A DNA stretch of 64,000 nucleotides from Neoechinorhynchus agilis. Taxonomy: Eukaryota > Acanthocephala. The notes under the pieces are model-generated. The model did not search any database, was not told the origin of the DNA, and worked only from the letters and a program-made list of their open reading frames with translations. Of the stretch, positions 22,208 to 34,545 are shown one piece after another (position 1 is the stretch's first letter; each line of letters begins with the position of its first letter). Location: assembly GCA_051530055.1 (NCBI GenBank), contig CM121342.1, forward strand, positions 10,106,001 through 10,170,000, in the 5' to 3' direction. A program made the position numbers and the translations under genes.

Positions 22208-22735
22208 TCACGATACTGCGACGTTTTCGTCACTTTCCAAATGAACAACTTTAAATTCGCAATCCGGAAAACAATCATTGGTTATATTCACTTCATCGGG
22301 AGCTCCGATTGTTCCGTCGCTAAAAAGAACACAAATAATGACTTACTTTATTCGGAATCCTCACTATGGATCTATGACAGCAATGCTATATTTATCCCAT
22401 TTAAGCGAACTGTAGGGACGTGTGGGAGTCGAGACGATTTTAAGAGTCTATTTAAAAGTTTTAGCACCAATTTGCAATTTATAAACTTACAATATCCCTA
22501 AGCAATCTATATCCAAACACTCTTGGTTGTTTACTTTCTGGTTGTTTCCCGCAATTCACACGAATCTTAAAACAATTTTTCGAACGTTACAGCAATAAGA
22601 ATTCAAAAAAACTGACTAAATCACCATCCAAGTAAAACGTTCCAATGCTATATTCTGATCCACTCATTTTATAAGCTGATTGTATACTCGGAAAGTACTT
22701 CGGTTCTTCGTTAGTATTGCACAAGATGACTTCTC
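22208..22735 (-). CDS. 3' exons of an unidentified, probably secreted, protein
   Basis: Three exons read right to left. 22617-22735 encodes EVILCNTNEEPKYFP...GTFYLDGDL. 22491-22565 encodes IRVNCGKQPESKQPRVFGYR and joins the previous exon in phase. 22208-22319 encodes DGTIGAPDEVNITNDCFPDC... and ends in TGA at 22208. The donor after 22491 is GTAAGTTT. The join to the last exon is unclear: a small exon may lie at about 22345-22400, and a GTAAGT...TTTTTAG interval of 27 nt directly precedes the last exon. Cysteines and an NIT glycosylation site suggest an extracellular domain. No family is recognised. Upstream exons probably lie between 22740 and 23100 (a TTTATTTTAAAAG acceptor is at 22736). Confidence 0.5.
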
Positions 22736-23716
22736 CTTTTAAAATAAAAATTAAAAAAGAAGAGCAAATGCGAACTGACAAACCCGTTGCAAAAAAACGA
22801 AAATATCTAAACATATCTACGCGGAATATTCTGTGACTACTAGTACTCAATATATAATCTCCAAATCGAACATAAAAATATTTCGCCAAATATATTCCTA
22901 TTTCCATAAAATAGAAATTAAATTTTATTTAGAAAATATTTACCATGGAATAAGATATGAGGGGAAGATATGTAAAGATCCATCCATTCGATTTTTTTCG
23001 CTTTATTTTGAGAATATTGATCATCAATTCCTCTAAACATAAGAAATCTTTTAACTATAAAAATGTGTTTTATCACCTTTTACAAATCAATTTCCATATA
23101 CTTGGATTTATGGAAATAGCATGAAGTTTTCTACATGTCTTAAGAGCAATTTTCAATCGTTATTTTCTAACTTTTTTAATAATTACCAGACCAAACTGAA
23201 GAAGAGAGCAAATATCAAAATTGTGATCGACAAAAAAAACAGATGCGATTTTTACCAAAACTTCATTTGGAAGATCAGGAAGTTTCTTTGTCTAGACAAG
23301 GGAAAACGAATTGTAGAATATTTTGCTTACTTTCTGCATTTTTAGTGATTTCAACGTCTTTTTTTCGCCTAGAAATATTAATCAAGGAAAAATGGGAAAA
23401 ACCAGTAATACCGTACAATCGCCATCAACCTTTTTCATTTTTCCTTCCAATTTTATCTAAATTAGCAAAAGTGAAGATTTCCAAGTCGAAAGCAATCTCG
23501 TCAATGATAATGTCGGCGTGGTGCCTTCGATTTTATTCCGCTGTCTTTGGTTATGGAGTTTCACCCAAATTTTCGATTGCAAATGTCAATTCAGAAACAA
23601 GCACGTCGACGAGCTCTACGTCCCACTTTGCTTTCCCTCTCACGAAAGCAACAGCACATCAGCATCCATATATTCGAAAGGGTAATATTCTCAATGATTT
23701 GTGTAGGCCGAAAAAT
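22736..23716. other. Upstream part of the unidentified minus-strand gene, and unassigned DNA
   Basis: Probably holds more exons of the minus-strand gene (for example a frame with YVRFGDYILSTSSHRIF near 22800-22880). A 162-codon plus-strand frame at 23243-23731 has low-complexity serine/threonine runs and no recognisable domain. On the minus strand near 23440-23520 the phrase DIIIDEIAFDLE recalls a MAM-domain motif, but this is too short to call. Confidence 0.3.
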
Positions 23717-23950
23717 GAAGTAATTTATTGAATCTGATATTTCGTAGGCTCAATTTTGTGAATTTATCAAAGTTGGTTCGAGAGTAAATTTTTTGTCTTT
23801 AATGTAAATTAACCTAGCGAAACAACCTTTTGCCGAAATATCAGATTCAGTAATTGTTTTGATATGGCCGAAAAAATCAACTAATTTAGTGAATCCGATA
23901 TTTCGGAGGCACAAGATTGTGCCTTCATCAAAGTTTGTTCGAGCGTTAGT
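23717..23950. repeat. One and a half fold-back elements of the CCGATATTTCGG family
   Basis: ATTGAATCTGATATTTCG near 23727 is answered by CGAAATATCAGATTCAGT near 23835, giving a complete inverted-repeat element at about 23720-23856. A second left half follows at 23879-23945 (TGAATCCGATATTTCGG, then AGGCACAAGATTGTGCC). The family is the one at 13858 and 36337. The second satellite begins directly at its right edge. Confidence 0.65.
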
Positions 23951-23952
23951 TT

Positions 23953-26900
23953 TTTGCTGATTTTATGCGCTTCCGTGATCCAAGAAATCGGTGAGTTGTG
24001 TGTCAGAGGAAAATAATTAGCCATGGAAGGGAAGGACACTTCAACGCTGAATAAAAAGTAACCGGCTAGCCAGATTAAAGATAAAAATATTTAAACAATT
24101 ACCCAAGGTTTAAATCTGGGAGGGTTTGTACGTTCTGTAGTTGTGGCGAGGTTCCCTGTTTCCGAGTCAAAAGGTTCAAGATCCATTATCGCCGTTGACT
24201 CATAACCAAAGGAAACGAAATATTGCTGAAGGAAGAATATTCACTGGTGAGCTCTGTCTCCTCGGAGAATATCTGAGGATCCGGAGGGATGCGTACAAAC
24301 TCTTGGCCGTACGGTCGCGGGCATTAATTGGTTTTATGCGCTTCCCTGATCCAAGAAATCGGTGAGTTGTGTCAGAGGAAAATAATTAGCCATGGAAGGG
24401 AAGGACACTTCAACGCTGAATAAAAAGTAACCGGCTAGCCAGATTAAAGATAAAAATATTTAAACAATTACCCAAGGTTTAAATCTGGGAGGGTTTGTAC
24501 GTTCTGTAGTTGTGGCGAGGTTCCCTGTTTCCGAGTCAAAAGGTTCAAGATCCATTATCGCCGTTGACTCATAACCAAAGGAAACGAAATATTGCTGAAG
24601 GAAGGAAATTCACTGGTGAGCTCTGTCTCCTCGGAGAATATCTGAGGATCCGGAGGGATGCGTACAAACTCTTGGCCGTATGGTCGCGGGCATAAAGTAA
24701 CCGGCTAGCCAGATTAAAGATAAAAATATTTAAACAATTACCCAAGGTTTAAATCTGGGAGGGTTTGTACGTTCTGTAGTTGTGGCGAGGTTCCCTGTTT
24801 CCGAGTCAAAAGGTTCAAGATCCATTATCGCCGTTGACTCATAACCAAAGGAAACGAAATATTGCTGAAGGAAGAATATTCACTGGTGAGCTCTGTCTCC
24901 TCGGAGAATATCTGAGGATCCGGAGGGATGCGTACAAACTCTTGGCCGTATGGTCGCGGGCATTAATTGGTTTTATGCGCTTCCCTGATCCAAGAAATCG
25001 GTGAGTTGTGTGTCAGAGGAAAATAATTAGCCATGGAAGGGAAGGACACTTCAACGCTGAATAAAAAGTAACCGGCTAGCCAGATTAAAGATAAAAATAT
25101 TTAAACAATTACCCAAGGTTTAAATCTGGGAGGGTTTGTACGTTCTGTAGTTGTGGCGAGGTTCCCTGTTTCCGAGTCAAAAGGTTCAAGATCCATTATC
25201 GCCGTTGACTCATAACCAAAGGAAACGAAATATTGCTGAAGGAAGAATATTCACTGGTGAGCTCTGTCTCCTCGGAGAATATCTGAGGATCCGGAGGGAT
25301 GCGTACAAACTCTTGGCCGTATGGTCGCGGGCATAAAGTAACCGGCTAGCCAGATTAAAGATAAAAATATTTAAACAATTACCCAAGGTTTAAATCTGGG
25401 AGGGTTTGTACGTTCTGTAGTTGTGGCGAGGTTCCCTGTTTCCGAGTCAAAAGGTTCAAGATCCATTATCGCCGTTGACTCATAACCAAAGGAAACGAAA
25501 TATTGCTGAAGGAAGAATATTCACTGGTGAGCTCTGTCTCCTCGGAGAATATCTGAGGATCCGGAGGGATGCGTACAAACTCTTGGCCGTATGGTCGCGG
25601 GCATAAAGTAACCGGCTAGCCAGATTAAAGATAAAAATATTTAAACAATTACCCAAGGTTTAAATCTGGGAGGGTTTGTACGTTCTGTAGTTGTGGCGAG
25701 GTTCCCTGTTTCCGAGTCAAAAGGTTCAAGATCCATTATCGCCGTTGACTCATAACCAAAGGAAACGAAATATTGCTGAAGGAAGAATATTCACTGGTGA
25801 GCTCTGTCTCCTCGGAGAATATCTGAGGATCCGGAGGGATGCGTACAAACTCTTGGCCGTACGGTCGCGGGCATTAATTGGTTTTATGCGCTTCCCTGAT
25901 CCAAGAAATCGGTGAGTTGTGTGTCAGAGGAAAATAATTAGCCATGGAAGGGAAGGACACTTCAACGCTGAATAAAAAGTAACCGGCTAGCCAGATTAAA
26001 GATAAAAATATTTAAACAATTACCCAAGGTTTAAATCTGGGAGGGTTTGTACGTTCTGTAGTTGTGGCGAGGTTCCCTGTTTCCGAGTCAAAAGGTTCAA
26101 GATCCATTATCGCCGTTGACTCATAACCAAAGGAAACGAAATATTGCTGAAGGAAGAATATTCACTGGTGAGCTCTGTCTCCTCGGAGAATATCTGAGGA
26201 TCCGGAGGGATGCGTACAAACTCTTGGCCGTACGGTCGCGGGCATTAATTGGTTTTATGCGCTTCCCTGATCCAAGAAATCGGTGAGTTGTGTGTCAGAG
26301 GAAAATAATTAGCCATGGAAGGGAAGGACACTTCAACGCTGAATAAAAAGTAACCGGCTAGCCAGATTAAAGATAAAAATATTTAAACAATTACCCAAGG
26401 TTTAAATCTGGGAGGGTTTGTACGTTCTGTAGTTGTGGCGAGGTTCCCTGTTTCCGAGTCAAAAGGTTCAAGATCCATTATCGCCGTTGACTCATAACCA
26501 AAGGAAACGAAATATTGCTGAAGGAAGAATATTCACTGGTGAGCTCTGTCTCCTCGGAGAATATCTGAGGATCCGGAGGGATGCGTACAAACTCTTGGCC
26601 GTACGGTCGCGGGCATTAATTGGTTTTATGCGCTTCCCTGATCCAAGAAATCGGTGAGTTGTGTGTCAGAGGAAAATAATTAGCCATGGAAGGGAAGGAC
26701 ACTTCAACGCTGAATAAAAAGTAACCGGCTAGCCAGATTAAAGATAAAAATATTTAAACAATTACCCAAGGTTTAAATCTGGGAGGGTTTGTACGTTCTG
26801 TAGTTGTGGCGAGGTTCCCTGTTTCCGAGTCAAAAGGTTCAAGATCCATTATCGCCGTTGACTCATAACCAAAGGAAACGAAATATTGCTGAAGGAAGAA

Positions 26901-28528
26901 TATTCACTGGTGAGCTCTGTCTCCTCGGAGAATATCTGAGGATCCGGAGGGATGCGTACAAACTCTTGGCCGTACGGTCGCGGGCATTAATTGGTTTTAT
27001 GCGCTTCCCTGATCCAAGAAATCGGTGAGTTGTGTGTCAGAGGAAAATAATTAGCCATGGAAGGGAAGGACACTTCAACGCTGAATAAAAAGTAACCGGC
27101 TAGCCAGATTAAAGATAAAAATATTTAAACAATTACCCAAGGTTTAAATCTGGGAGGGTTTGTACGTTCTGTAGTTGTGGCGAGGTTCCCTGTTTCCGAG
27201 TCAAAAGGTTCAAGATCCATTATCGCCGTTGACTCATAACCAAAGGAAACGAAATATTGCTGAAGGAAGAATATTCACTGGTGAGCTCTGTCTCCTCGGA
27301 GAATATCTGAGGATCCGGAGGGATGCGTACAAACTCTTGGCCGTATGGTCGCGGGCATTAATTGGTTTTATGCGCTTCCCTGATCCAAGAAATCGGTGAG
27401 TTGTGTGTCAGAGGAAAATAATTAGCCATGGAAGGGAAGGACACTTCAACGCTGAATAAAAAGTAACCGGCTAGCCAGATTAAAGATAAAAATATTTAAA
27501 CAATTACCCAAGGTTTAAATCTGGGAGGGTTTGTACGTTCTGTAGTTGTGGCGAGGTTCCCTGTTTCCGAGTCAAAAGGTTCAAGATCCATTATCGCCGT
27601 TGACTCATAACCAAAGGAAACGAAATATTGCTGAAGGAAGGAAATTCACTGGTGAGCTCTGTCTCCTCGGAGAATATCTGAGGATCCGGAGGGATGCGTA
27701 CAAACTCTTGGCCGTATGGTCGCGGGCATTAATTGGTTTTATGCGCTTCCCTGATCCAAGAAATCGGTGAGTTGTGTGTCAGAGGAAAATAATTAGCCAT
27801 GGAAGGGAAGGACACTTCAACACTGAATAAAAAGTAACCGGCTAGCCAGATTAAAGATAAAAATATTTAAACAATTACCTACGGTTTAAACCTGGGAGGG
27901 TTTGTACGTTCTGTAGTTGTGGCGAGGTTCCCTGTTTCCGAGTCAAAAGGTTCAAGATCCATTATCGCCGTTGACTCATAACCAAAGGAAACGAAATATT
28001 GCTGAAGGAAGGAAATTCACTGGTGAGCTCTGTCTCCTCGGAGAATATCTGAGGATCCGGAGGGATGCGTACAAACTCTTGGCCGTATGGTCGCGGGCAT
28101 TAAGTTGTTTTATGCGCTTCCCTGGTCCAAGATATCGGTGAGTTGTGTGTCAGAGGAAAATAATTCGCCATGGAAGGGAAGGACACTTGAACACGGAATA
28201 AAAAGTAACCGGCTGGCCAGATTAAAGATAAAAATATTTAAACAATTACCTAAGGTTTAAATCTGGGAGGGTTTGTACGTTCTGTAGTTTTGGCGAGGTT
28301 CCCTGTTTCCTGGTCAAAGGGTTCAAGATCCATTATCGCCGTTGACTCATAACGAAATGAAACGAAATATTGCTGAAAAAAGGAAATTCACTGGTGAGCT
28401 CTCTCTCCTCGGAGAATATCTGAGGATCCGGAGGGATGCGTACAAACTCTTGGCCGTATGGTCGCGGACATTAAGTGGTTTTATGCGCTTCTATGATCCA
28501 AGAAATCGGTGAGTTGTGTGTCAGAGGA
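23953..28528 (+). repeat. SINE-derived satellite array, 371-bp and 270-bp units
   Basis: Thirteen or so tandem units, marked by a GAGGTTCCCTG landmark whose spacing is 369, 270, 371, 270, 270 and then 371 repeatedly. The short units lack one defined 101-bp block (CGGGCAT joined directly to AAAGTAACC). The core GTTGTGGCGAGG...GGTTCAAGATCC aligns with the tRNA-like head of the element at 43008-43290 (GTTGTGTCGAGG...GGTTCGAATCC), so the unit carries a decayed polymerase III box B. The preceding AACCGGCTAGCCAGATTAAAG also matches that element (TACCGGCTGGCCAATCTTC). Units are over 98% alike except the last two, which are diverged, as expected at an array edge. The 61-74-codon frames repeated in each unit have no start context or known domain and are not genes. 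Confidence 0.93.
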
Positions 28529-30236
28529 GACTTCAAAAATAAAATTTTACTGAAAACGTAAATGTTAAGCTTTGCTACGATAGTGGAAAATCAATCGCCT
28601 AATGTCATTATTTTCTCAGTAATATCATGATATTTTCTTATTTCCTGATAATCGCTCTGCAGTTACTTTATAGCCTGAAAACAATTTAATGAATATAGTC
28701 AATGGATCGATGGAGAAAGGTTGTAGTGTGTTTAAATTGTTGGATGTGCGCTTTTTAGGTCCTTTTCGTCTTAATCGTCTTCCTTGGACTTTGTTGCAAA
28801 AGCACTATCACTAATACGTTCTCGATTGAAGGCGGAGGTTGTGTTTAGAGTTATTAATGTTTTTTATGAGACGTTGTCGTAAAAGCTACATTTATTTGTT
28901 CAATGAATTTGCAGCGATCACTGAAGGAACTTGCGGATCTAAAATAACATTCTCGACAGCATTCCCGGTCGTGTCAATTATCCGTCTTTCTACTTGGAAT
29001 ATTCGCTAAGATCTGTATTAATTATGGAAAATAACTTAATCAATGGTGATTGGAAAAAATCATAAAGTTTGGAAATTACATACCAAATTTTTGCTTCGCA
29101 ATTCTATCATGCCAGTCATTATATTTTGTTTTCTTTTTCAAGCCTCTATAAAAATGGCGGCGGCGGACTTTAGAATCTTTATTTTCCCTCAAAAATCAAA
29201 TTCGAGTTTCCTTAATTGCTAGAGAACTTAACATATCCACATAAAAATAAACTTTAATCACGGATTTTCTGGTTGGTGTTTTATTGGAAGTGAAGGATTG
29301 TTTGGGTAAGAAATTTCGTAACATGAACGTTCTCCAACTAGAAATTTTCCGTTTCTCGAGATTGTAATAATTGAATGGAAAGTGGCGGAGACTACACTTT
29401 ATCTTATACTTCTTTTTCCCGTGAAAAACCTTTCTAACGCATTTTTAAAGGTGAAAGTTATGATTGAATGTAAACTCACCCAAAATATTCTTTAACTAAT
29501 GAATGTCTTGGATTATTATCTTCGGGGAAAAGCTATTTTTTTCTTAGTTTTTCCACTCCGGATCTAAGTTCACTAATTTGGCGATAAACAGCTTAATAAC
29601 TTTAACTGATTATCCGACGTGAAATATCGGTAATAAATTAGTGAACTTTTGAATCCGAGGTGGCGAAACTATTAAAAGGATGACTAATAAATGTTTAATA
29701 TTTTCGATTTGGAACGATTGAACGTCCGACCTAAATTAATTTGAGGTGTGTCTAAAAGTTAACTTTCTTCACATAGCACAATTTGCATTATATTTAGTAC
29801 AGCTCCTCGACTACAATAATGATGTTGCAAATAATATTCTAAAGATATTATATTTTCATATTAAAGATTAACAAACACTTATTTGCTCAAAAAGCACGCT
29901 TATGAGCCAACGGCATAAAGAATTTAAAAATAAGGAGATGTTGTATTCAAAAATTTGTATAATGATTGGACATCACTGCGATTAACTTTTAACAAATCCA
30001 GAAATTTCCATGCCTCTTGTGCTTAAATTCCTAAACCTTGAGATATTAACCATATTCTTTATTTTGTCGCTCTCTGACGTTTAAATGATTTTCGCAAATG
30101 GTTAAGAAATTCCAACAATGCCTCCGAAAATGCGTATATTTTTGATGACTAACTCCTTTGAGTTTGATGAAACTCTTTTAAAACTACTTTCCTCGTTTCT
30201 GGTGAAAAAGCAGAAGTCTACTAACTCATTCTTCCT
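28529..30236. other. Intergenic, AT-rich, with one fold-back element
   Basis: No gene recognised. Only very short frames, such as a 22-codon one beginning ATGGCGGCGGCG at 29152, which has no support. A fold-back element lies at 29546-29676. The last 150 bases are the probable promoter region of the sphingosine kinase. Confidence 0.4.
29546..29676. repeat. Fold-back element of the CCCGGATTTAAGTTCACTAATTT family
   Basis: AGTTTTTCCACTCCGGATCT and, inverted, GAATCCGAGGTGGCGAAACT form the ends; AAGTTCACTAATTTG is answered by AAATTAGTGAACTT. Sister copies lie at 34280-34405 and 36632-36820. Confidence 0.65.
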
Positions 30237-31426
30237 ATGTCCAAAAAAGGAAGGACTACACTTTTTATTGTGAATCCAAAATCCGGTAGTGGAACTGCTT
30301 TGTCTCTTATACAAAATGCAATTATATCAATTCAAAATGAGATCGATGGCCAATACGAGATAATAAAAACTCGTAAGTTCATATGATGAATTTCACGCTG
30401 GTTGCTACAAATCTTATAGAAAGGTCTAAACGCGGCGAAGAAGTAATTCGTGATATTGATATTTCTAATTTCTCAAAAATTATCGTACTAGGCGGCGATG
30501 GTACTTTGCACGAAGTATTCCTAACATTATTTTCTTTGTTTTCTCAAAGACTTTTTGCGATAGGTGATTAACGGACTTATACGTTCGCACAATGATCCTC
30601 CACCGCTTGGAGTCCTGCCATGTGGATGCGGAAATGGTCTTGCGTCGTCTATATTCTTCACATCTAAACGAAAGGCTCCTGATCAATCAAAAGAATTCGA
30701 TTCGCTTTCGAATCGAAATCATTTGAACTAAAAATCTTTTTAAGCATATGACTGAAACTATTGCGAACGGAAACACAATTCGAGTACCTTTGTTAAGAGT
30801 CGATGGCGCTAAAAATGAACATATCTTTTCATTTATGAGCATTACGTGGGGATTAATTGCCGATATTGATCGAGGAAGCGAACCGTTAAGGTTTCTATCC
30901 AGTTCTCGATTCGATATTGCAAGTATTCTCTATATAATCAGTAATTTCTTCACTTTTCATATCTCTAGCTCATTCTTTTTTCTTTTAAGACCGCAAATTG
31001 TACAAAGGAAGATTGTCTTTTTTACCTTACGATCAAAACGACAAAACGAAAGGGCGATCGATTACTATAGATGAGGAAATCCCGTCTAATTGGCAAGTTA
31101 TTGAACGAAATTTTATTGGGTTTATTGCTACTCTTATACCTTTGGTAACGACGAGTACATTCGCAGATCGGGATCCAATTAATGAAGAAAGAGATTACAT
31201 CCACCTTCAGTTCTTCACGGATGATATGACACGGTTAGAACTGTTGAGATTTTCTATTCTTATGAAGAGGGGAGAGCATCTTTGCAATGAAAAGTATCGA
31301 TCGCTGAAAACTAGAATCTTCCGCTTTGAATCAGATGAAGGACATTTGATGATTGACGGAGAATATTTCACCTCCAAGAAGGTCCAGGCCGAAATATCTG
31401 ATCGAAAAATTCAAATCTTTGTTTGA
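30237..31426 (+). CDS. SPHK: Sphingosine kinase (lipid kinase with DAGK-type catalytic domain)
   Basis: Phosphorylates sphingosine to sphingosine-1-phosphate. Start at ATG 30237 (MSKKGRTTLFIVNPKSGSG, the conserved VNPxSGxG lipid-kinase block). Exons: 30237-30372, 30420-30514, 30564-about 30690, about 30745-30940 and 30990-31426, with introns of 47-49 nt. Catalytic motif VLGGDGTLHEV is followed across an intron by INGLIRSHNDPPPLGVLPCGCGNG, the nucleotide-binding region. Later blocks SITWGLIADID and YKGRLSFLPYD, then LTMKRGEH-like LMKRGEHL and HLMIDGEYF, are typical of the C-terminal half. It lacks the long proline-rich insert of vertebrate SPHK2. The join between exons three and four is unresolved: the frames differ and no GT donor gives the correct phase. 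A GC donor at 30642 would. Confidence 0.9.
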
Positions 31427-32024
31427 TTCCATCATTATATAAAATTGCTAATAATTTTTTTTCTTAACCGCTGACTTCAACCTTTATGGCTATTTTTTTA
31501 TTTCGCGATCACAAGTCGTTTTTTCCGATCACGGATTATTATTTATTAAACAATACAATTTTACATTTCTAAAAAATATGGATGAAATTGAAACTATTTT
31601 TTTCGAGCATACCAATCAGATATTTTTTGTAGAAAAACTTATCTTTTATAGGAGTTCAATTTAGTAATATTTACTCAAGTTTTCAAAAATTATTTTGCGA
31701 TTAGAAGTCGTTTTTCTAATAACGGATTATTATTATTCTTGAATGTTCGCATTTTTGTTTACGAAAATATTACGAAGGTATAAATTACTTTTCAACAAGC
31801 TAACATTTAATCAATTTTCTCGGACGCTTATGAATTCAATGAAATTCGGACACAGCCTGCAGAATATCTCTTATGCAATAAATGGCTTTAAGCTTTTACC
31901 CTTAGTGCACCTTCGCACCTAAAATTCTATACATTTTGTTTATTTAGAAATCTCCGGTGTTACTTTGTAATATCGTTTAGGCTGTTCTCACTTTTTATCA
32001 TGTGTACAATTGAATCCTGTTTGT
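31427..32024. other. Intergenic between convergent genes
   Basis: The 3' regions of the sphingosine kinase and the minus-strand coiled-coil gene face each other here. A diverged direct repeat is seen (TTCGCGATCACAAGTCG near 31501 and TTGCGATTAGAAGTCG near 31693, both followed by CGGATTATTATT). Nothing else recognised. Confidence 0.4.
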
Positions 32025-32910
32025 TCATGGCGATTTTGGGAAGCACATTTGTTTGCTTATTTTTTTGAGGTGATTGTAACGCGAAATTGGATTGCAAATG
32101 AATCGAACTTCTTCAAACGTGGTTTCCAAATTGTTTAAATTTGAATCGAATTCTTCAATGAAGGCGCGTTTTTTTTTAATTTGGCTCTCGACTCGGGAAA
32201 TTTCCTTTTTCATAGCCTCCTTGTCTAAAGTTACATGTTTTTATAGTAGAAATGATTTTTAACGTTTTGAATAAATCAACTATAGGCCATAGATTTGAAA
32301 TGCGCGCAAATTGTTTTGGCTAGGACTAATTGTTATTGATAAAAAATTTCATATTTTAAATTCGAGCACAATTTTTAGTGCTTACCTTTCTCATTAACAG
32401 ACAAGGAAGCATCGAAGTTTGCCATTAAATTTCCTATTTACGTTTTTTTCAAGCACAAAATAAAGCAAGTTCGCACTTACCAATATCGCTGGTGCCCTTT
32501 GAATACTTTTTGTGTGCCGTCAACTCCTTGACAGTGTCACTGAAACTCGCTGCAGTCTGGACAATTCCACCTAAAGAATTGTTCGTGCTTCCGTTTGAAT
32601 TAATGCCCAACGTTTTTGATTTATGAATACATTCAATGATCATTTGACGAAGCAGATCGTATCTCCTCCACGGCATTGATAACTTGGACGCTTCATAGAG
32701 TATTCGCATCTCATTTATTATATCCTTTCGCTTCTTCCACCCAGGTTCAATGTTGGACAGTATTTCAAGTTTTGTTCTTAGTTCGTGCTTTAAATGAGTA
32801 GCAGACATGCTATCTCGGTCTGCAGGAATAGACGAAGATTTATGATGTTTTGCTTTGACAATCCAGTCAAGGTTCAAACGGCGTTTGCTTTCCTTACTCA
32901 TCCTGCTCAT
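32025..32910 (-). CDS. Uncharacterised coiled-coil protein
   Basis: Exons, right to left: 32481-32910 (ATG 32910, MSRMSKESKRRLNLDW), 32386-32433 (NLMANFDASLSVNEK) and 32025-32224 (DKEAMKKEISRVESQIKKKR..., ending KQMCFPKSP and TGA). Both introns are GTAAG...AG and join in phase, so the gene is probably real. The C-terminal exon is a strong heptad-like coiled coil (ISRVESQIKKKRAFIEEF, then NLNNLETTFEEV). The first exon is basic and helical. About 225 residues in all. The family is not recognised; the size and coiled coil would fit a small complex subunit or an endosomal/SNARE-associated adaptor, but this is a guess. The frame is open upstream of 32910 without an ATG, so a further 5' exon is possible. 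Confidence 0.7.
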
Positions 32911-34545
32911 CGCTTTGATTAGATACTCTAAATAAATGCGAGTGCTATGAAGAGAAAGACCGTTTTTAATATGGAACAACTATCCGATTGTTTCTCATGT
33001 GAAATGAAAGTCTTTTTCTACCTTTTGCGTTACACTTCTAGTGTCTTTTTAAAGCGTATCTTACGTGTGGAAAAAAGAACACATTTAAAACATTGCGTTC
33101 GTTCAAGTGGCCCCTGTTTGCCCTAACGAAAGTTCATGGAGAAGTGTGATCTTAAAGCAACCGCAAGGTCATCTTAGTAAAATTGAGAATCAAAATATGC
33201 GATTCATAAACACTTTTAAGACAGCAAATCAGAATACTGTTACGGTGGGCAATTTTAAATGTGGTTTTTCTCTCGATCAAGGCCTATTTACGACGTTTTC
33301 AGTGATATCAGAAAATTGTTTTCAAAAATGGAAGATAGATTTTATGTCGCTTTTTATATAATTTAAATTTTTTTCATTGTTATTTAGGTCGCTTTTCGAC
33401 ACCCGAAAGAGAGATCATTAAAGACGAATCAGAGAGATCATAATATGCTTTGCAGATTTATTTCCGGCAATGAAAAACAAAAGATAAGATTGGATCATTG
33501 ATAAACAAACCTTTAAAAATAAGCAATTTTCGCCCTATTCACAATATTTCGTCCACTTTTTTCCTAATCGGATATCGAAAAGATCTCATATGGAATTTAA
33601 TAATCGATTTTTAAAGTAAATGAAATTAAGGTGCTGTCCGCGAAATGCACTCAACATTGACGACACAATTTAAAAAAGTCAAAATAAAGCTAATTAAAAA
33701 ATTTAAACGTATTCTTGCACACTTTTCAAGTAGATCCATTCGATTTAAACGAATAAAAGTTGTATTCATTTTTTTGCTAAATTTTAAAAATATGGTCTAA
33801 AATACATTGCAAAATAATCTTTCCGACTAAGGTGCGTGTAACTTGTTGTATTTCACCTTGGCGTTTAATTTTTTGCACGTTTTATCCTTGCCAAGTCCAA
33901 GAACTTACATTTGTTGTCATTCAAATTTACCTGTCTACTAGCGGTGTTGATTATTGATAAACGAACCGTTTGGGGAAATTCGTTGATACTTTGGTTATAA
34001 ATTCGGTAACTTATCGACATTGATCATTAAAATACATAGACGGAAATACGAGATCTCATGCATCCGATCTAATTTTGTTCAGCAAAAAGACAATAAGCGA
34101 TCACATGACAGCAGCTGGAGTCTGCGCTCCAGACGATGTGCTCACTTAGTACTTTATAAATTAGGATTTGCAAACCTAAGACTTTTCAATCGGTTTCGTA
34201 ACCTTTTAATCCAACGGGAGATCCAGAAAACCTTTTGCATCCATCCTTTTATTGCACAGGTTGATGTGTTTTTCGGCCTTGCAACCCCGAGGGTCTAAAT
34301 TCACTAATTTCGGATCATTCCGACATTTCCCAAAGTTTGTCATTGTTTAAGTGTTTTATTCGCACTTGGTGAACTTAAATCCGGGATGGCAAAACTATCA
34401 AAAGAAAATAAAAATTTAACGTCAATTCAACATTAGTTTTTATAAAATTTGGCAAAACAAGATTTTAGCGTACTCTTTATTAGCGCAAATGGGTTTGTCT
34501 AAAAAGCAGATTCAAGGAAGTACTCGCAAATTCAACCGGTATTTA
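32911..34545. other. Intergenic, AT-rich, with one fold-back element
   Basis: No gene recognised. A plus frame at 33107-33361 starts without an ATG and has no known motif. A fold-back element of the CCCGGATTTAAGTTC family is at 34280-34405. Confidence 0.4.
34280..34405. repeat. Fold-back element of the CCCGGATTTAAGTTCACTAATTT family, diverged
   Basis: GCAACCCCGAGGGTCTAAAT at the left and ATTTAAGTTC-type ends at the right (GAACTTAAATCCGGGATGGC) are inverted copies of each other, enclosing about 125 bp. It is more diverged than the copy at 36632. Confidence 0.6.

Noticed and set aside
24141-28141. Twelve repeated plus-strand frames of 61-74 codons in the 371-bp array
   Set aside because: They start from a GTG, have no known domain, and follow from the satellite unit being tandemly copied; the frame is part of a SINE-like sequence.
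33107-33361. 84-codon plus-strand frame
   Set aside because: Starts without an ATG, AT-rich, no motif or splice support.
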